Origin: Clostridiaceae bacterium
Lineage (GTDB): Bacteria > Bacillota > Clostridia > Lachnospirales > Lachnospiraceae
Assembly (NCBI GenBank): GCA_910575435.1
Contig: CAJTGI010000001.1
Location: forward strand, 291,760 to 355,759
Direction: 5' to 3'
Length of the DNA stretch: 64,000 nt
Shown here: positions 1 through 8,067 of the stretch, piece by piece
Layout of the letters: each line of letters begins with the position of its first letter
Numbering within the stretch: the first letter of the stretch is position 1
Made by a program: the position numbers and the translations under genes
Notes under the pieces: model-generated
The model's input: only the letters and a program-made list of their open reading frames with translations
The model's database searches: none
Told to the model about the DNA's origin: nothing

Positions 1-73
1 TGTTCAGCACGGACCGAAACGGAGTGTAGACGATGCCGATAGGCAGCGGGGCTATCGCATGATATGATGAGCA

Positions 74-88
74 GCTGTGAATAGTAAC
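74..88. repeat. Half copy of the GTTACTAT palindrome family
   Basis: The string GCTGTGAATAGTAAC matches the right arm of the intact 95-nt palindrome at 9834-9928 (GCTGTGCATAGTAAC) with one mismatch. The partner arm is not visible in the first 73 bases, so this is either a decayed copy or one whose left half was lost or lies outside the window. Confidence 0.45.
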
Positions 89-113
89 TGTGGCAATGCT
101 ACATTTTCCTTAT

Positions 114-746
114 CTACATTAACAAATTTTCAATCCGACCTGATTGAATCGCCGCAATGTTTTTCTTAATCCTATTTTCAGGCCAGTTCCACCATTGAAG
201 TTTCAGTAATTCAGAAATCACATCCTCCGAAAACCGCTTTCGTATCGGTTTTGCAGGAACGCCTCCAACAATCGTATAAGGCGGTACATCTTTTGTAACA
301 ACTGCCCGCGTACCAATAATCGCTCCATCACCAATCGTGACACCAGACAGAAGAACCGCTTCGAAGCCAATCCATACATCGTTGCCAATTACAATGTCGC
401 CTTTGTTGTCCCATGCGCCTGTAATCTCTTTTACGTCCAATCCCCATTCCTCGAAAAATATTGGAAATGGATATGTTGAAAGTGAAGACATTGCATGATT
501 TGCACTGGTAAACAGAAACTTTGCACCACAAGCAATGGAACAGAACTTACCGATCTGCAACTGGTCTCCATTGACTGGGTAATGATACAATACATTATTC
601 TCTTCAAATTCCCGAGGGTCATGCACAAAATCGTTGTACATTGTATAATCGCCGATTTTAATACTGTCATTGACAATCACGTTTTTCAAATAAACTGTTT
701 GGGTATCACCTGTCCGGGGATAAATTTTGTTCTCCGATATAGTCAT
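114..746 (-). CDS. Vat/CatB-like xenobiotic O-acetyltransferase
   Basis: Cytosolic acetyl-CoA-dependent acetyltransferase of the hexapeptide-repeat xenobiotic acyltransferase family, whose known members inactivate streptogramin A or chloramphenicol. The sequence has the family's NDFVHDPREFEENNVLYHYP region, the catalytic-histidine segment LFTSANHAMSS, hexapeptide turns (IGNDVWIGFEAVLLSGVTIG, IGDGAIIGTRAVVTKDVPPY) and the IVGGVPAKPIRKRF close. At 210 aa it has the usual length. I place the start at 746 and not at an upstream in-frame ATG (761), because GGAGG sits 8 nt before 746 and overlaps the codons after 761. A 12-codon open frame with its own GGAGG lies just upstream and may be a leader. 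The exact substrate cannot be read from sequence; it could be a general CatB-related enzyme and not a resistance gene. Confidence 0.85.
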   Translation of the reverse strand: MTISENKIYPRTGDTQTVYLKNVIVNDSIKIGDYTMYNDFVHDPREFEENNVLYHYPVNGDQLQIGKFCSIACGAKFLFTSANHAMSSLSTYPFPIFFEEWGLDVKEITGAWDNKGDIVIGNDVWIGFEAVLLSGVTIGDGAIIGTRAVVTKDVPPYTIVGGVPAKPIRKRFSEDVISELLKLQWWNWPENRIKKNIAAIQSGRIENLLM

Positions 747-774
747 TTTAAATTCCTCCATATTCTGATAGTTA

Positions 775-813
775 TTATGGGACTATATCGGTTACTACAA
801 TGCAGCGTTTCAC
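775..813 (-). CDS. Possible 12-aa leader peptide of the acetyltransferase
   Basis: A GTG-started frame MKRCIVVTDIVP ends in TAA 28 nt before the acetyltransferase start. It is preceded by GGAGG with 7 nt spacing, as good as the ribosome binding site of the main gene. Short translated leaders are known to control several antibiotic-resistance genes of Gram-positive bacteria. A TATAAT-like -10 (849-854, minus strand) lies upstream, but its -35 is poor. That the peptide is made, or regulates, is inference. Confidence 0.35.
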   Translation of the reverse strand: MKRCIVVTDIVP

Positions 814-854
814 TTTTTTACCTCCATCAGCCTAAATTTATAAATTTCATTATA

Positions 855-1180
855 CTACTTCCTATCTCCATTTACCACAAAAATATAGGGCATAGCAACC
901 GCCATGCCCCAATGCCAGATGATTCCTTGCCGGAACCTCCCGCCATTATGGATATGAAAATGTCTTAAATGTCTTTTATTCTCCAGAAGATACGACATAT
1001 CCCTCTCGCCATCGGTCTTAGGATGCCCGATATCCCAAGTCAGTGCGAACTTCGGGCTTTTCAGAAGATATTTTAACACTTCCTTTTCAATTCGATAAAA
1101 CGCAGGCCCAGCCGCTTGCACAGCGCAATATTCTCCTCCAGCGTCTCAATCTCGATCAAAGTCGGCATCCCAAATTCCAT
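855..1180 (-). pseudogene. Deleted and frameshifted sugar phosphate isomerase/epimerase
   Basis: Remnant of a TIM-barrel sugar phosphate isomerase/epimerase (AP endonuclease 2 fold). A good ribosome binding site (GGGAG, 7 nt) and ATG at 1180 start a normal-looking N-terminus, MEFGMPTLIEIETLEENIAL and onward to GLRFIEL. This runs directly into a stop. The frame then shifts to one encoding the family's C-terminal part, with FALTWDIGHPKTDGERDMSY and LRHFHIHNGG. Shortly after, a second shift is evident: NHLALG, the usual continuation in this family, is in another frame. About two thirds of a normal gene (roughly 260-280 codons) is missing from the middle. Not expected to give a working enzyme. 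Confidence 0.75.
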
Positions 1181-1252
1181 GCGCTATCTCCCCAAGCATC
1201 GCCTTTCAGGCCATGCTGTTCCTACGTATCTTATCATGCATGTCGAGGAGAG

Positions 1253-1627
1253 TTATTCCTTCTCCCCCTCGTCATCGTCCTCCTTCTTCTTGCCCGCCGT
1301 GAACTTGTCCACGAAATCCGGCACCATATCTAACACCTTGGTAATGCCGTCCTGATTCTTCACATTGACCAGTTTCGTCTGTCCATCCTTAATCACCAGA
1401 ATCGCGCTGGGCTGAATCTTGCCACCCATGCCCCCCGCGCCATTATCCTTCTTATTGTGTTCGGAAAAAGCCCCTGCCGCCACGCCGAAACTGACATCCA
1501 CCAGAGGCAGGATAATCGTCCCATCATCAAACTTCACCGCATCCCCCACCACGGTCTTGCTGGTGACAAACCCTTCCATTCCATGAAATAACGACTCCAC
1601 CGTCCCCTTAAAATTATTTTCTCCCAT
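1253..1627 (-). CDS. gerW: GerW/YtfJ family sporulation protein
   Basis: 124-aa protein of the GerW (YtfJ) family, which in Bacillus is made in the forespore and affects L-alanine germination. The conserved core is present: VESLFHGMEGFVTSKTVVGD, then DDGTIILPLVDVSFGVAAGA, a glycine-rich GAGGMGGKIQPSAILVI segment, and a highly charged C-terminus. GGAGG lies 7 nt before the ATG. It follows the DUF2953 gene by 13 nt, and the YtfI-YtfJ pairing is itself a known conserved arrangement, which strengthens both calls. Confidence 0.93.
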   Translation of the reverse strand: MGENNFKGTVESLFHGMEGFVTSKTVVGDAVKFDDGTIILPLVDVSFGVAAGAFSEHNKKDNGAGGMGGKIQPSAILVIKDGQTKLVNVKNQDGITKVLDMVPDFVDKFTAGKKKEDDDEGEKE

Positions 1628-1640
1628 TGATATTCCTCCT

Positions 1641-2696
1641 TTATATCTTTGCAGTCAGCCTGTCATATTCCTTCTTAAAGCATCTCCACTCATCGCTGCG
1701 AAGCACCCGAAAATATACCAGCAAAAGGGTAAAGATCGAGATGCCGCCCCTGGCAAATAATTCCCCCTCCCAAATCTTGCGCTCAAAATCCGGCACAATG
1801 CGGACACCATTCCCATACCATGCATAGAGAATGGCAAACAGACCCAGAATCTCCCCTGTGGAAGCCGGATCTCCCGTTCCAAAAAGCAAATGCCCGCGAA
1901 ACACTTTCGGTTTTAATTTTCTCCATAAATGTAACACATTATCCTTCAATATGCAAACCAGTTCCCTGGAATTGTCCTCCCGGAGCAAAGATGCCATATC
2001 CCTGGCAAATCCAGCCTTTCGGCGCAAATTTTCAATAAAGTTTTTGCAACACTTTACAAAATGACGAAATTTATGCCACCATTTCTTAAAAGGATGCTCC
2101 CCCCGCCTATTCTGAGTATTTTGAACTCTCTGCAGTTCTTTCGAGGTATCCGTCCCCCCTGGCCCTGTATGGCCAAGTTCCTCATCCATCGTTCCCTCTA
2201 TCCGAACGCCCTCTTGATGGCCTTCTCCCATCCCATCAGTCTGAACGCCCTCCCGACAGTTTTCTCTTTCTTCATCAGTCCGAACGCTCTCCCGACAGCC
2301 TTCTCCCTCTTCATCAATCTGAACATCCTCCCGACAGCCTTCTTCCTCTCCATTTTCTGCCTCCTGCCGTCGATTGGTTCCTACGCCTCTTTTTCCGTCA
2401 GATTTCTTCCGCCTCTTTTTCCGTCCGCCCCCGGGATTTCCCTCCATAATCTTCATCAAGTCAAATCCCAACAGGCGAATCTTCCACTGAAAATCCTCCT
2501 CATAGGATACATAGATTCTCACCAGAAACCAGAACCAGTGAAGCCTTCCCCGCACCCTGGCACCTTCCCTCCACTCCCCCTGCACCTGATATTTGATTGG
2601 ATAAAAGAGAAGCAATAGCACTAGGACGCAGAAAATTCCCAACAGACAGAGCAATATCTTTCCAAGGGTTCCCAGAATCCCCAACACAATCCCCAC
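1641..2696 (-). CDS. DUF2953 (YtfI-like) membrane protein with a tandem-repeat insert
   Basis: 351 aa. One N-terminal membrane segment (about residues 5-32) ends in FYPIKYQVQGEW, the typical DUF2953 beginning, and the C-terminal half holds the family block HLLFGTGDPASTGEILGLFA. YtfI of Bacillus is its neighbour-conserved homologue. The protein is longer than the family norm because of a central acidic, low-complexity linker containing four 13-residue repeats (see 2201-2356). The start is GTG at 2696, one base after the stop of the upstream 109-aa gene, with GGGGG about 7 nt upstream. Role unknown; the link to sporulation comes from its neighbour GerW. Confidence 0.85.
   Translation of the reverse strand: MGIVLGILGTLGKILLCLLGIFCVLVLLLLFYPIKYQVQGEWREGARVRGRLHWFWFLVRIYVSYEEDFQWKIRLLGFDLMKIMEGNPGGGRKKRRKKSDGKRGVGTNRRQEAENGEEEGCREDVQIDEEGEGCRESVRTDEERENCREGVQTDGMGEGHQEGVRIEGTMDEELGHTGPGGTDTSKELQRVQNTQNRRGEHPFKKWWHKFRHFVKCCKNFIENLRRKAGFARDMASLLREDNSRELVCILKDNVLHLWRKLKPKVFRGHLLFGTGDPASTGEILGLFAILYAWYGNGVRIVPDFERKIWEGELFARGGISIFTLLLVYFRVLRSDEWRCFKKEYDRLTAKI
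2201..2356. repeat. 39-bp coding minisatellite, four units
   Basis: Four head-to-tail 39-bp units, starting at about 2201, 2240, 2279 and 2318, lie inside the DUF2953 gene. They encode degenerate 13-residue repeats of the form EGEGCRESVRTDE (variants EEEGCREDVQIDE, ERENCREGVQTDG, MGEGHQEGVRIEG). Each starting string reads tc(c/t)gaac on the plus strand. Because 39 is a multiple of 3, copy-number change keeps the frame. Confidence 0.85.
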
Positions 2697-2697
2697 G

Positions 2698-3027
2698 CTA
2701 TTCCCCCTTTCCTCGAAAATAGGATTTCACATGGTCGGCATCCACCACCTGGTAGACATGGTAAACATCCCGGGCAATCTGACACAGCAACGTCTCGGCC
2801 CCATCCCTGTCTGCCGCCAGTCCCACAATCTCCAATCCAAGTTTTCGATAATGCTCAAACCAAAATTCCCTGGAAGAATACACCTCCAAAGAATTATCCT
2901 CATTCACAGGAAGAGTAATCACAAAGCATCGGCGCAAGCCCCGCCTTCTTTCCACCATTTTTCGGTATCTGCCAGGCTTTTCTTTCACTTTATCATCCAT
3001 ATAAATCTTTCCGTGAAAGTGAAACAT
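2698..3027 (-). CDS. Unknown 109-aa protein in the ytfIJ operon
   Basis: Not recognised as a named family. It has a basic N-terminus (KIYMDDKVKEKPGRYRKMVE, RRRGLRR), then a mixed alpha/beta region with FVITLPVNEDNSLEVYSS and GLEIVGLAADRDGAETLL. There is no signal peptide or membrane segment. AAGGAGG lies 6 nt before the ATG. It is cotranscribed with, and 1 nt from, the DUF2953 gene, so it probably belongs to the same functional unit. The folded middle could be a small regulatory or scaffold domain. Confidence 0.7.
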   Translation of the reverse strand: MFHFHGKIYMDDKVKEKPGRYRKMVERRRGLRRCFVITLPVNEDNSLEVYSSREFWFEHYRKLGLEIVGLAADRDGAETLLCQIARDVYHVYQVVDADHVKSYFRGKGE

Positions 3028-3045
3028 CCTCGTCCTCCTTCAAAA

Positions 3046-3131
3046 AGGTGCGAAGTTTTGCCAGGCTCGAAAATATCTCGCCAGGAAAAACTACGGTCGC
3101 ACCTGGGAAGAACGCAAAATCAGCGTTCTTC
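3046..3131. repeat. Paired hairpin module, copy A
   Basis: An imperfect inverted repeat with outer arms AGGTGCGA (3046-3053) and TCGCACCT (3097-3104) is followed by a perfect 9-bp hairpin GAAGAACGC-AAAATCA-GCGTTCTTC (3107-3131). The same hairpin (loop AAAACCA) and the same AAAAGGTGCGAAG string recur at 14361-14449. It sits in the 127-nt gap between two minus-strand genes. There is no clear T-run, so a plain terminator is not certain. Confidence 0.6.
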
Positions 3132-3154
3132 GTGTCGAAATAATGCGCCAGCAT

Positions 3155-4594
3155 TTATTTTATCATATCCATCAGAAGCTGCTTGGCCGCATACTTCTCC
3201 GCCTCATCATTACAACTGGACAGAGAGTCGGTCACATAGTCAGCCACCTCCTGGGCGCTGGTGAAAAATACCGGCATCTTCTCCAAAGTGTTCGCCATCA
3301 CCGCCCGACGCAGCATCCTGCTCTTTCCCTGGAAGAACGCCTTGCACTCTTCAATCAGCTCTGCGGCGGCCCGATCTGCCATCTCCCGAGTCACCTTTTC
3401 CTGCGTTCCTGTATCTTCCAAATCTGCAAACACACTGTTAGAGACCAGGAGAGACAGCCGATTCAGCATGCAAAAATCCTCCTCCAGCCCTGCGGCTTCA
3501 ATCTTATCCCGATAACTTTCCTCGATGCCTTCCAAGGCTGCACCCGCCATGCCTAACTTCTCAAACAACTGCTCTTGCATGCCCTCTACTGCCAAAAACT
3601 GCTCCCCCAGCCAGTAAAGCTTCTCCTCCTCATTGCCTACAGGCGTATCTTCCGCCTGCTGCCACACGGGAGAATCCTCCTTCCGAAACAGGGCATTGAC
3701 TCCCCGCAGAACACGCTCCGCCTCCGGCAAGAACGCCTCCCCCGGAGCGGCCTTCCTGGCCACGCACATAGTATACAGTTCATTCACCAACTGCCCCAAC
3801 TGCATGTACAAATCCGCCACATCATTTAGTTTGGAGGCGTTGACCCGGATCTTCTCCGCATAGATGGCATATGCCTCCTCCGATATATTTTCATAATCCA
3901 GTGCCGACAATTCCTCCAGCACCGGCACAAACTCCGTGAAATATTTCTCCTGATTGCCATCCCGGTACAGCATGGCATTTGTGCGGAACATATAGAGAAA
4001 TCCCTCCAGAGTACCCACGTCGCTGCCCTGATACACCGAGACGCTATCCCGCACCAAATCAAAATAATGTTGCCTGGTCATTCGCATGGGAAGCTGTCCC
4101 ACAGCAAAGCGGATCTTATCGCTAATCACGGTATTATCCTCGCTGGAGAAAATAAAATTCACCAAATCCTGGGCAAACACCCCATCCCCCGGCATCAGCT
4201 CCATATCATCAAAGCGATACTGAACCCGATTCAGAATATATTCATAGACCACGAAACAGTCCACATAGGCGGTAAGCACCTGCATCTTATCCACGATCTC
4301 CCCCCGAAGGGAAAGCAGCTTCTCGGCCATCTGCTGCAATTCTTCATCAGATGGCCCCTCCAGATAGCGGGACAGCAGGCCATGAAAAGTTTCTGCCGAA
4401 TCCTCCGCCGACGAAATATAGGGATTGATGCCCTCCGATACCATTTCATAAAACAAATAATACTCCATCATCATCTTCATGCTGGCGTATCGGTGATGAA
4501 GGCGCATAAATTCCTCTACATAAATGGTTAGCAGTTCCGGCTTTCCCACCTTCCCCTCCAAATCCCTAATGATATTTCCAATCTTACTTTTCAT
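3155..4594 (-). CDS. Unknown 479-aa, mostly helical cytosolic protein
   Basis: No named family recognised. The protein looks soluble and largely alpha-helical, with no signal peptide or membrane segment. Stretches such as MKSKIGNIIRDLEGKVGKPE, ALDYENISEEAYAIYAEKIR and the C-terminal FTSAQEVADYVTDSL are typical helical repeats. The start at 4594 (MKSKIGN) is preferred over upstream ATGs, because GAGGA precedes it within the recurring string AGAAATGAGG. It lies between the large glycosyltransferase and the ytfI-gerW genes in one orientation. A helper role for surface glycosylation or sporulation is only a guess from position. Confidence 0.75.
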   Translation of the reverse strand: MKSKIGNIIRDLEGKVGKPELLTIYVEEFMRLHHRYASMKMMMEYYLFYEMVSEGINPYISSAEDSAETFHGLLSRYLEGPSDEELQQMAEKLLSLRGEIVDKMQVLTAYVDCFVVYEYILNRVQYRFDDMELMPGDGVFAQDLVNFIFSSEDNTVISDKIRFAVGQLPMRMTRQHYFDLVRDSVSVYQGSDVGTLEGFLYMFRTNAMLYRDGNQEKYFTEFVPVLEELSALDYENISEEAYAIYAEKIRVNASKLNDVADLYMQLGQLVNELYTMCVARKAAPGEAFLPEAERVLRGVNALFRKEDSPVWQQAEDTPVGNEEEKLYWLGEQFLAVEGMQEQLFEKLGMAGAALEGIEESYRDKIEAAGLEEDFCMLNRLSLLVSNSVFADLEDTGTQEKVTREMADRAAAELIEECKAFFQGKSRMLRRAVMANTLEKMPVFFTSAQEVADYVTDSLSSCNDEAEKYAAKQLLMDMIK

Positions 4595-4685
4595 ACTATC
4601 CTCATTTCTGCCACGCTTCCCACATAAGATACATGGAAAGCCAAACACTATTCCATCTCCCGCTTTTATTTCTATCCGGCCACCC

Positions 4686-7600
4686 TTATATCGAAATCAG
4701 CACCCAGCTGTCAAACCATCTCAAGAAATTCTTTACATACATCGGGTCGATCGCCATGCCCGAAAGCACCGGATAGAACATAACAAATAGCGCCACCGCC
4801 AACCCCGCATACACGAACATCCATTTTTTCATCCGGGGCTTCCAATCTGTCAGAATCTTCATCCCATACCCAATCATCAGCACGATGAAAGGCACGCTGG
4901 GGAAGAAATGATAAATAAACACCGTCCGGCTGATAAATACCCAGGGAAGGTACTGGGATAGGAAGGCAAATACCAAGAATGCCGCCTTTCTGTCCCCTGC
5001 CACCCGGGCACGGAAGCACATAAAGAAAAACACCGGAATCCCCGTCCACCAAACCAGAGGATTGCCAAAGGAACTGATTCCCTGCTTTAGCGTCTCGCTC
5101 ACCTGGCCCGAAAAATACCAGATGGGACGCTTCATAATCGGCCACTCATACCATTTGGAAGAGAAATCATGGGGATCCCTCAGGCCGCTGTGGTAATTGA
5201 ACATGCTGGACTGGTTATCCAGCAACTGCCTTACCAAGCCATGCCCCGAATCATCCTCAAAGGGGATATAGGCCAGAAGGTAAATCAACGTCGGCACTGC
5301 CACGAAAAAGATCAGGCAGAAACCGATAGTCTTCCAAAACTTAGGAAAGAAAGTCCGAATAATCTCCTGGTGGGAAATCCCATCCGTACTGCCATACTGG
5401 TGCCCCACCGCATAATTGTACTCCCGGAAACGCTGCCCCATGGTGAGGAAAAAGATCAGGCACAATCCGAAGGATGCATAGATGCCCGTCCACTTGCTGG
5501 CCCAGCTAAATCCCATAGCAATTCCGCAAAGCCCCAGAGGAATCCAGGTCTTCTTCAAATCCGTATCGTAAAAGCTCTTCCTCATATAGCAATACATGAA
5601 ATAGTACGCCAGGATAATAAAGAGCGTGACAAACACATCAATCGTGGCAATCCTGGTCTGGGCAAAATGCATGAAGTCAAAGGCAAAAAGCACCGTGGCA
5701 ACGCAACTGAGCCATGTCTTATGCAACAACTTTTTGGCGAAAAGGTACAAAATCGGAAGCATCAGCACGCCGAACAAAGTCCCCATAAAACGCCATCCGA
5801 AAGGATTCATGCCAAACATCCTGATTCCCAGGGAAATGAAAAATTTCCCCAGAGGCGGATGGGTATTTTCATAATTATATAGCCCATGAATCATCTCGTA
5901 GGCAGTTCTCGCATGATAGATCTCGTCAAAATAGGTGCCGGTGTGATAGCTGCCCGCCCCGTCATACCGCTCCGTGGCATCCAGAAAATCCTGCTCGTCA
6001 AAGAGATTGGGATAATCCTTGGCATTCACCGGCTGTACCAGATTCCCCCCCTCGTCCTGAAACGCCAACTCTATAATGCTGTCATCATACACGTCCTCAT
6101 TGGCGGCAATCCGCACATACCGGGCCGAGATATCCGTCTCCACGCTGTTCCAGCAAAAGACAGAACCAGCATCCCAGGGAGATTCTGCGGAAAAGGCATC
6201 CTGGTACGTTCCCTCCCGGTCATTGGAGTAGGACACCAGGTACTTGGGATTATTGTAATTGCCCAGATAATCCCAGATGCGCTTGATATTCACTTCCTTG
6301 CCAAAATCCAGCACCACTTCCCCTTCCTTCACGAAGGAATAGGACGTAGTGGGCGCAGACATATTGCCCAGATTAATGAAAGCCACTACGGCATATACCG
6401 CCGTAACAGCAGCCATAGCAATCCAGTCCGCCCTTCCCATCCGCTCTTCCTTAGCGGATGCCCGTATCACGCTCCCTCTCTCTGCCTCCTTATTTTTACC
6501 CTGCTGAAATATTTTCCAGTTTGACCGATTAATCTCACGGCCGCTTTCCGGCACCTCATTTTTATCATACTTGATGTAATGGGAATATGCCACGTAGCCA
6601 AGATAGCCCAAAAGAATTACCATGCCTAGCCCCGTGATTATAGGAAAGGCGGCCGTCCGGCTGAAATTATTGGGATCATAAAATAACATAGCGTGAGCCA
6701 TATTAAAGAAACACCCGATTCCCAGAAATATATAGCTGAGGAAAAGATGCTTTCTCGGCCTGGACGCATATGCAAGAATCATGAGGGCCAATGCCGGATA
6801 AGCATATCTCTCATGCATGCGCACGGAAAGGCAGAAAATGGAAAAATACAGGAGTGCCGCCACGAAATAATATTTGGAAGCCCTCTCCTTCGTCTTAAAA
6901 TTCACCACGGCAGACATTACCACCGAAAGACCGATAAACATCATTCCCCAAACATGATAGGGAATTGCCAGAAAGGTTTCCGCCTGGCCAGTCCAATTCT
7001 TTCCGAACATCGTCCAGAGATTATAGGCATTGACAGAGGCATAGGGATAGGATGTCACCGTATCCGTATACTGCTTTAGTGCCTGAGAAAAATCAAAGGG
7101 CACCATAAGAAGAACCAATAGGCCGATCGCGAGAAGCCCTGTGCCAAGATGGATGAAGAATTTCTTCCAAAACACTTCCCTGCTGTCATTGCGAAAGGAA
7201 TCCAGAAACACCTGGTCCACGATGGCGAATATTAAGACAGGGCCGAATATCAGCGTCTGAGGCTTAATCAAGATGCCAAGGGCAAAAGAGAAATAAGCCA
7301 AGGGCAGCTTCTTCTCCGTGGCAAAATAGCACATCAGCACCACGAAGAGCGTAAATACGCTGTCCACCTGACCCCAGATGGCGCTGTCCAAAAAGATAGC
7401 GGGGGTGATGAGGAAAATCCCAGCCAGAACGGCCGCCCCCATCTCCTTCATCCTCTTGCACGCAATCTTATAGATCAGAATGCCAATCGCCATATCGCAC
7501 AAAATCGCCGGAAGCTTGGTCAAAATCTGGCTTGTCAGGGATGCCTGCTCAATCCCGAATAGAGAGCGCAGTCCCCCGATGACATAGAGGACGTACATAT

Positions 7601-7976
7601 ATCCCGGAGGATAATCCGTAAAGCCATCCAGATGGTAGAATTTGCCAAAGCCATTGTCAAACACCATGTCAGCCCAGGCAAAGAAGCAATTCATATCCAC
7701 CTCGTACCCCTTGTACGCCCCGGCTCCAATCAGCCTGGCGATAAAGGTTGCGCCAAGGATAATCGCCAGAAGAGACCACGCTATCTTCTTCTCCTGCTCC
7801 GTAGAAACAGCCCCTCGCTCCCATGCTGAAGTCTTGTTCCCCCTGTTGTGCTTCGTCCGCTTCTTCTGTGGCTTAGCCGCCCCCGCAGGCACGAACCTCA
7901 CCGTCCCTGCAATCCAGTCATAACCCAGATACATCACGGCCGCGGCAAGCAATGCCACAATAACAATCATTCCCAT
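4686..7976 (-). CDS. Fused GT-C glycosyltransferase with a C-terminal PMT (GT39-like) half
   Basis: About 1096 aa integral membrane protein that appears to join two GT-C glycosyltransferase units. The N-terminal half has many membrane segments and a first-loop acidic site (YEVDMNCFFAWADMVF, then TDYPPGYMYVLYVIGG). A central extracytoplasmic region (around residues 530-640) looks like a discoidin-like beta-sandwich (FGKEVNIKRIWDYLGNYNNP, ISARYVRIAANEDVYDDS). The C-terminal half resembles phospholipid-carrier-dependent protein mannosyltransferases: DEIYHARTAYEMIHGLYNYE, NTHPPLGKFFISLGIRMFG, then ATIDVFVTLFII. The likely role is transfer of lipid-linked sugars to exported proteins or envelope polymers. 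The start at 7976 follows GGAGGAG closely; an ATG at 7970 is possible. It follows the rhomboid-like gene in the same run. Confidence 0.88.
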   Translation of the reverse strand: MGMIVIVALLAAAVMYLGYDWIAGTVRFVPAGAAKPQKKRTKHNRGNKTSAWERGAVSTEQEKKIAWSLLAIILGATFIARLIGAGAYKGYEVDMNCFFAWADMVFDNGFGKFYHLDGFTDYPPGYMYVLYVIGGLRSLFGIEQASLTSQILTKLPAILCDMAIGILIYKIACKRMKEMGAAVLAGIFLITPAIFLDSAIWGQVDSVFTLFVVLMCYFATEKKLPLAYFSFALGILIKPQTLIFGPVLIFAIVDQVFLDSFRNDSREVFWKKFFIHLGTGLLAIGLLVLLMVPFDFSQALKQYTDTVTSYPYASVNAYNLWTMFGKNWTGQAETFLAIPYHVWGMMFIGLSVVMSAVVNFKTKERASKYYFVAALLYFSIFCLSVRMHERYAYPALALMILAYASRPRKHLFLSYIFLGIGCFFNMAHAMLFYDPNNFSRTAAFPIITGLGMVILLGYLGYVAYSHYIKYDKNEVPESGREINRSNWKIFQQGKNKEAERGSVIRASAKEERMGRADWIAMAAVTAVYAVVAFINLGNMSAPTTSYSFVKEGEVVLDFGKEVNIKRIWDYLGNYNNPKYLVSYSNDREGTYQDAFSAESPWDAGSVFCWNSVETDISARYVRIAANEDVYDDSIIELAFQDEGGNLVQPVNAKDYPNLFDEQDFLDATERYDGAGSYHTGTYFDEIYHARTAYEMIHGLYNYENTHPPLGKFFISLGIRMFGMNPFGWRFMGTLFGVLMLPILYLFAKKLLHKTWLSCVATVLFAFDFMHFAQTRIATIDVFVTLFIILAYYFMYCYMRKSFYDTDLKKTWIPLGLCGIAMGFSWASKWTGIYASFGLCLIFFLTMGQRFREYNYAVGHQYGSTDGISHQEIIRTFFPKFWKTIGFCLIFFVAVPTLIYLLAYIPFEDDSGHGLVRQLLDNQSSMFNYHSGLRDPHDFSSKWYEWPIMKRPIWYFSGQVSETLKQGISSFGNPLVWWTGIPVFFFMCFRARVAGDRKAAFLVFAFLSQYLPWVFISRTVFIYHFFPSVPFIVLMIGYGMKILTDWKPRMKKWMFVYAGLAVALFVMFYPVLSGMAIDPMYVKNFLRWFDSWVLISI

Positions 7977-8067
7977 TATTCTCCTCCATGTAAACAAACC
8001 AACTTAACTCTTTCCATCTCTCGCAAATCCAAGCATGCCAGCCTTGCTGGCAGAAAGGATGTACCTC

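Noticed and set aside
2-67. Short plus-strand frame open from the window start to a TGA at 65-67
   Set aside because: Could be the end of a gene outside the window, but 21 codons without a recognisable motif are not enough to call it.
791-810. GTTACTACAATGCAGC as a further copy of the GTTACTAT palindrome
   Set aside because: Only the first eight bases match and there is no partner arm. It lies within the putative leader frame.
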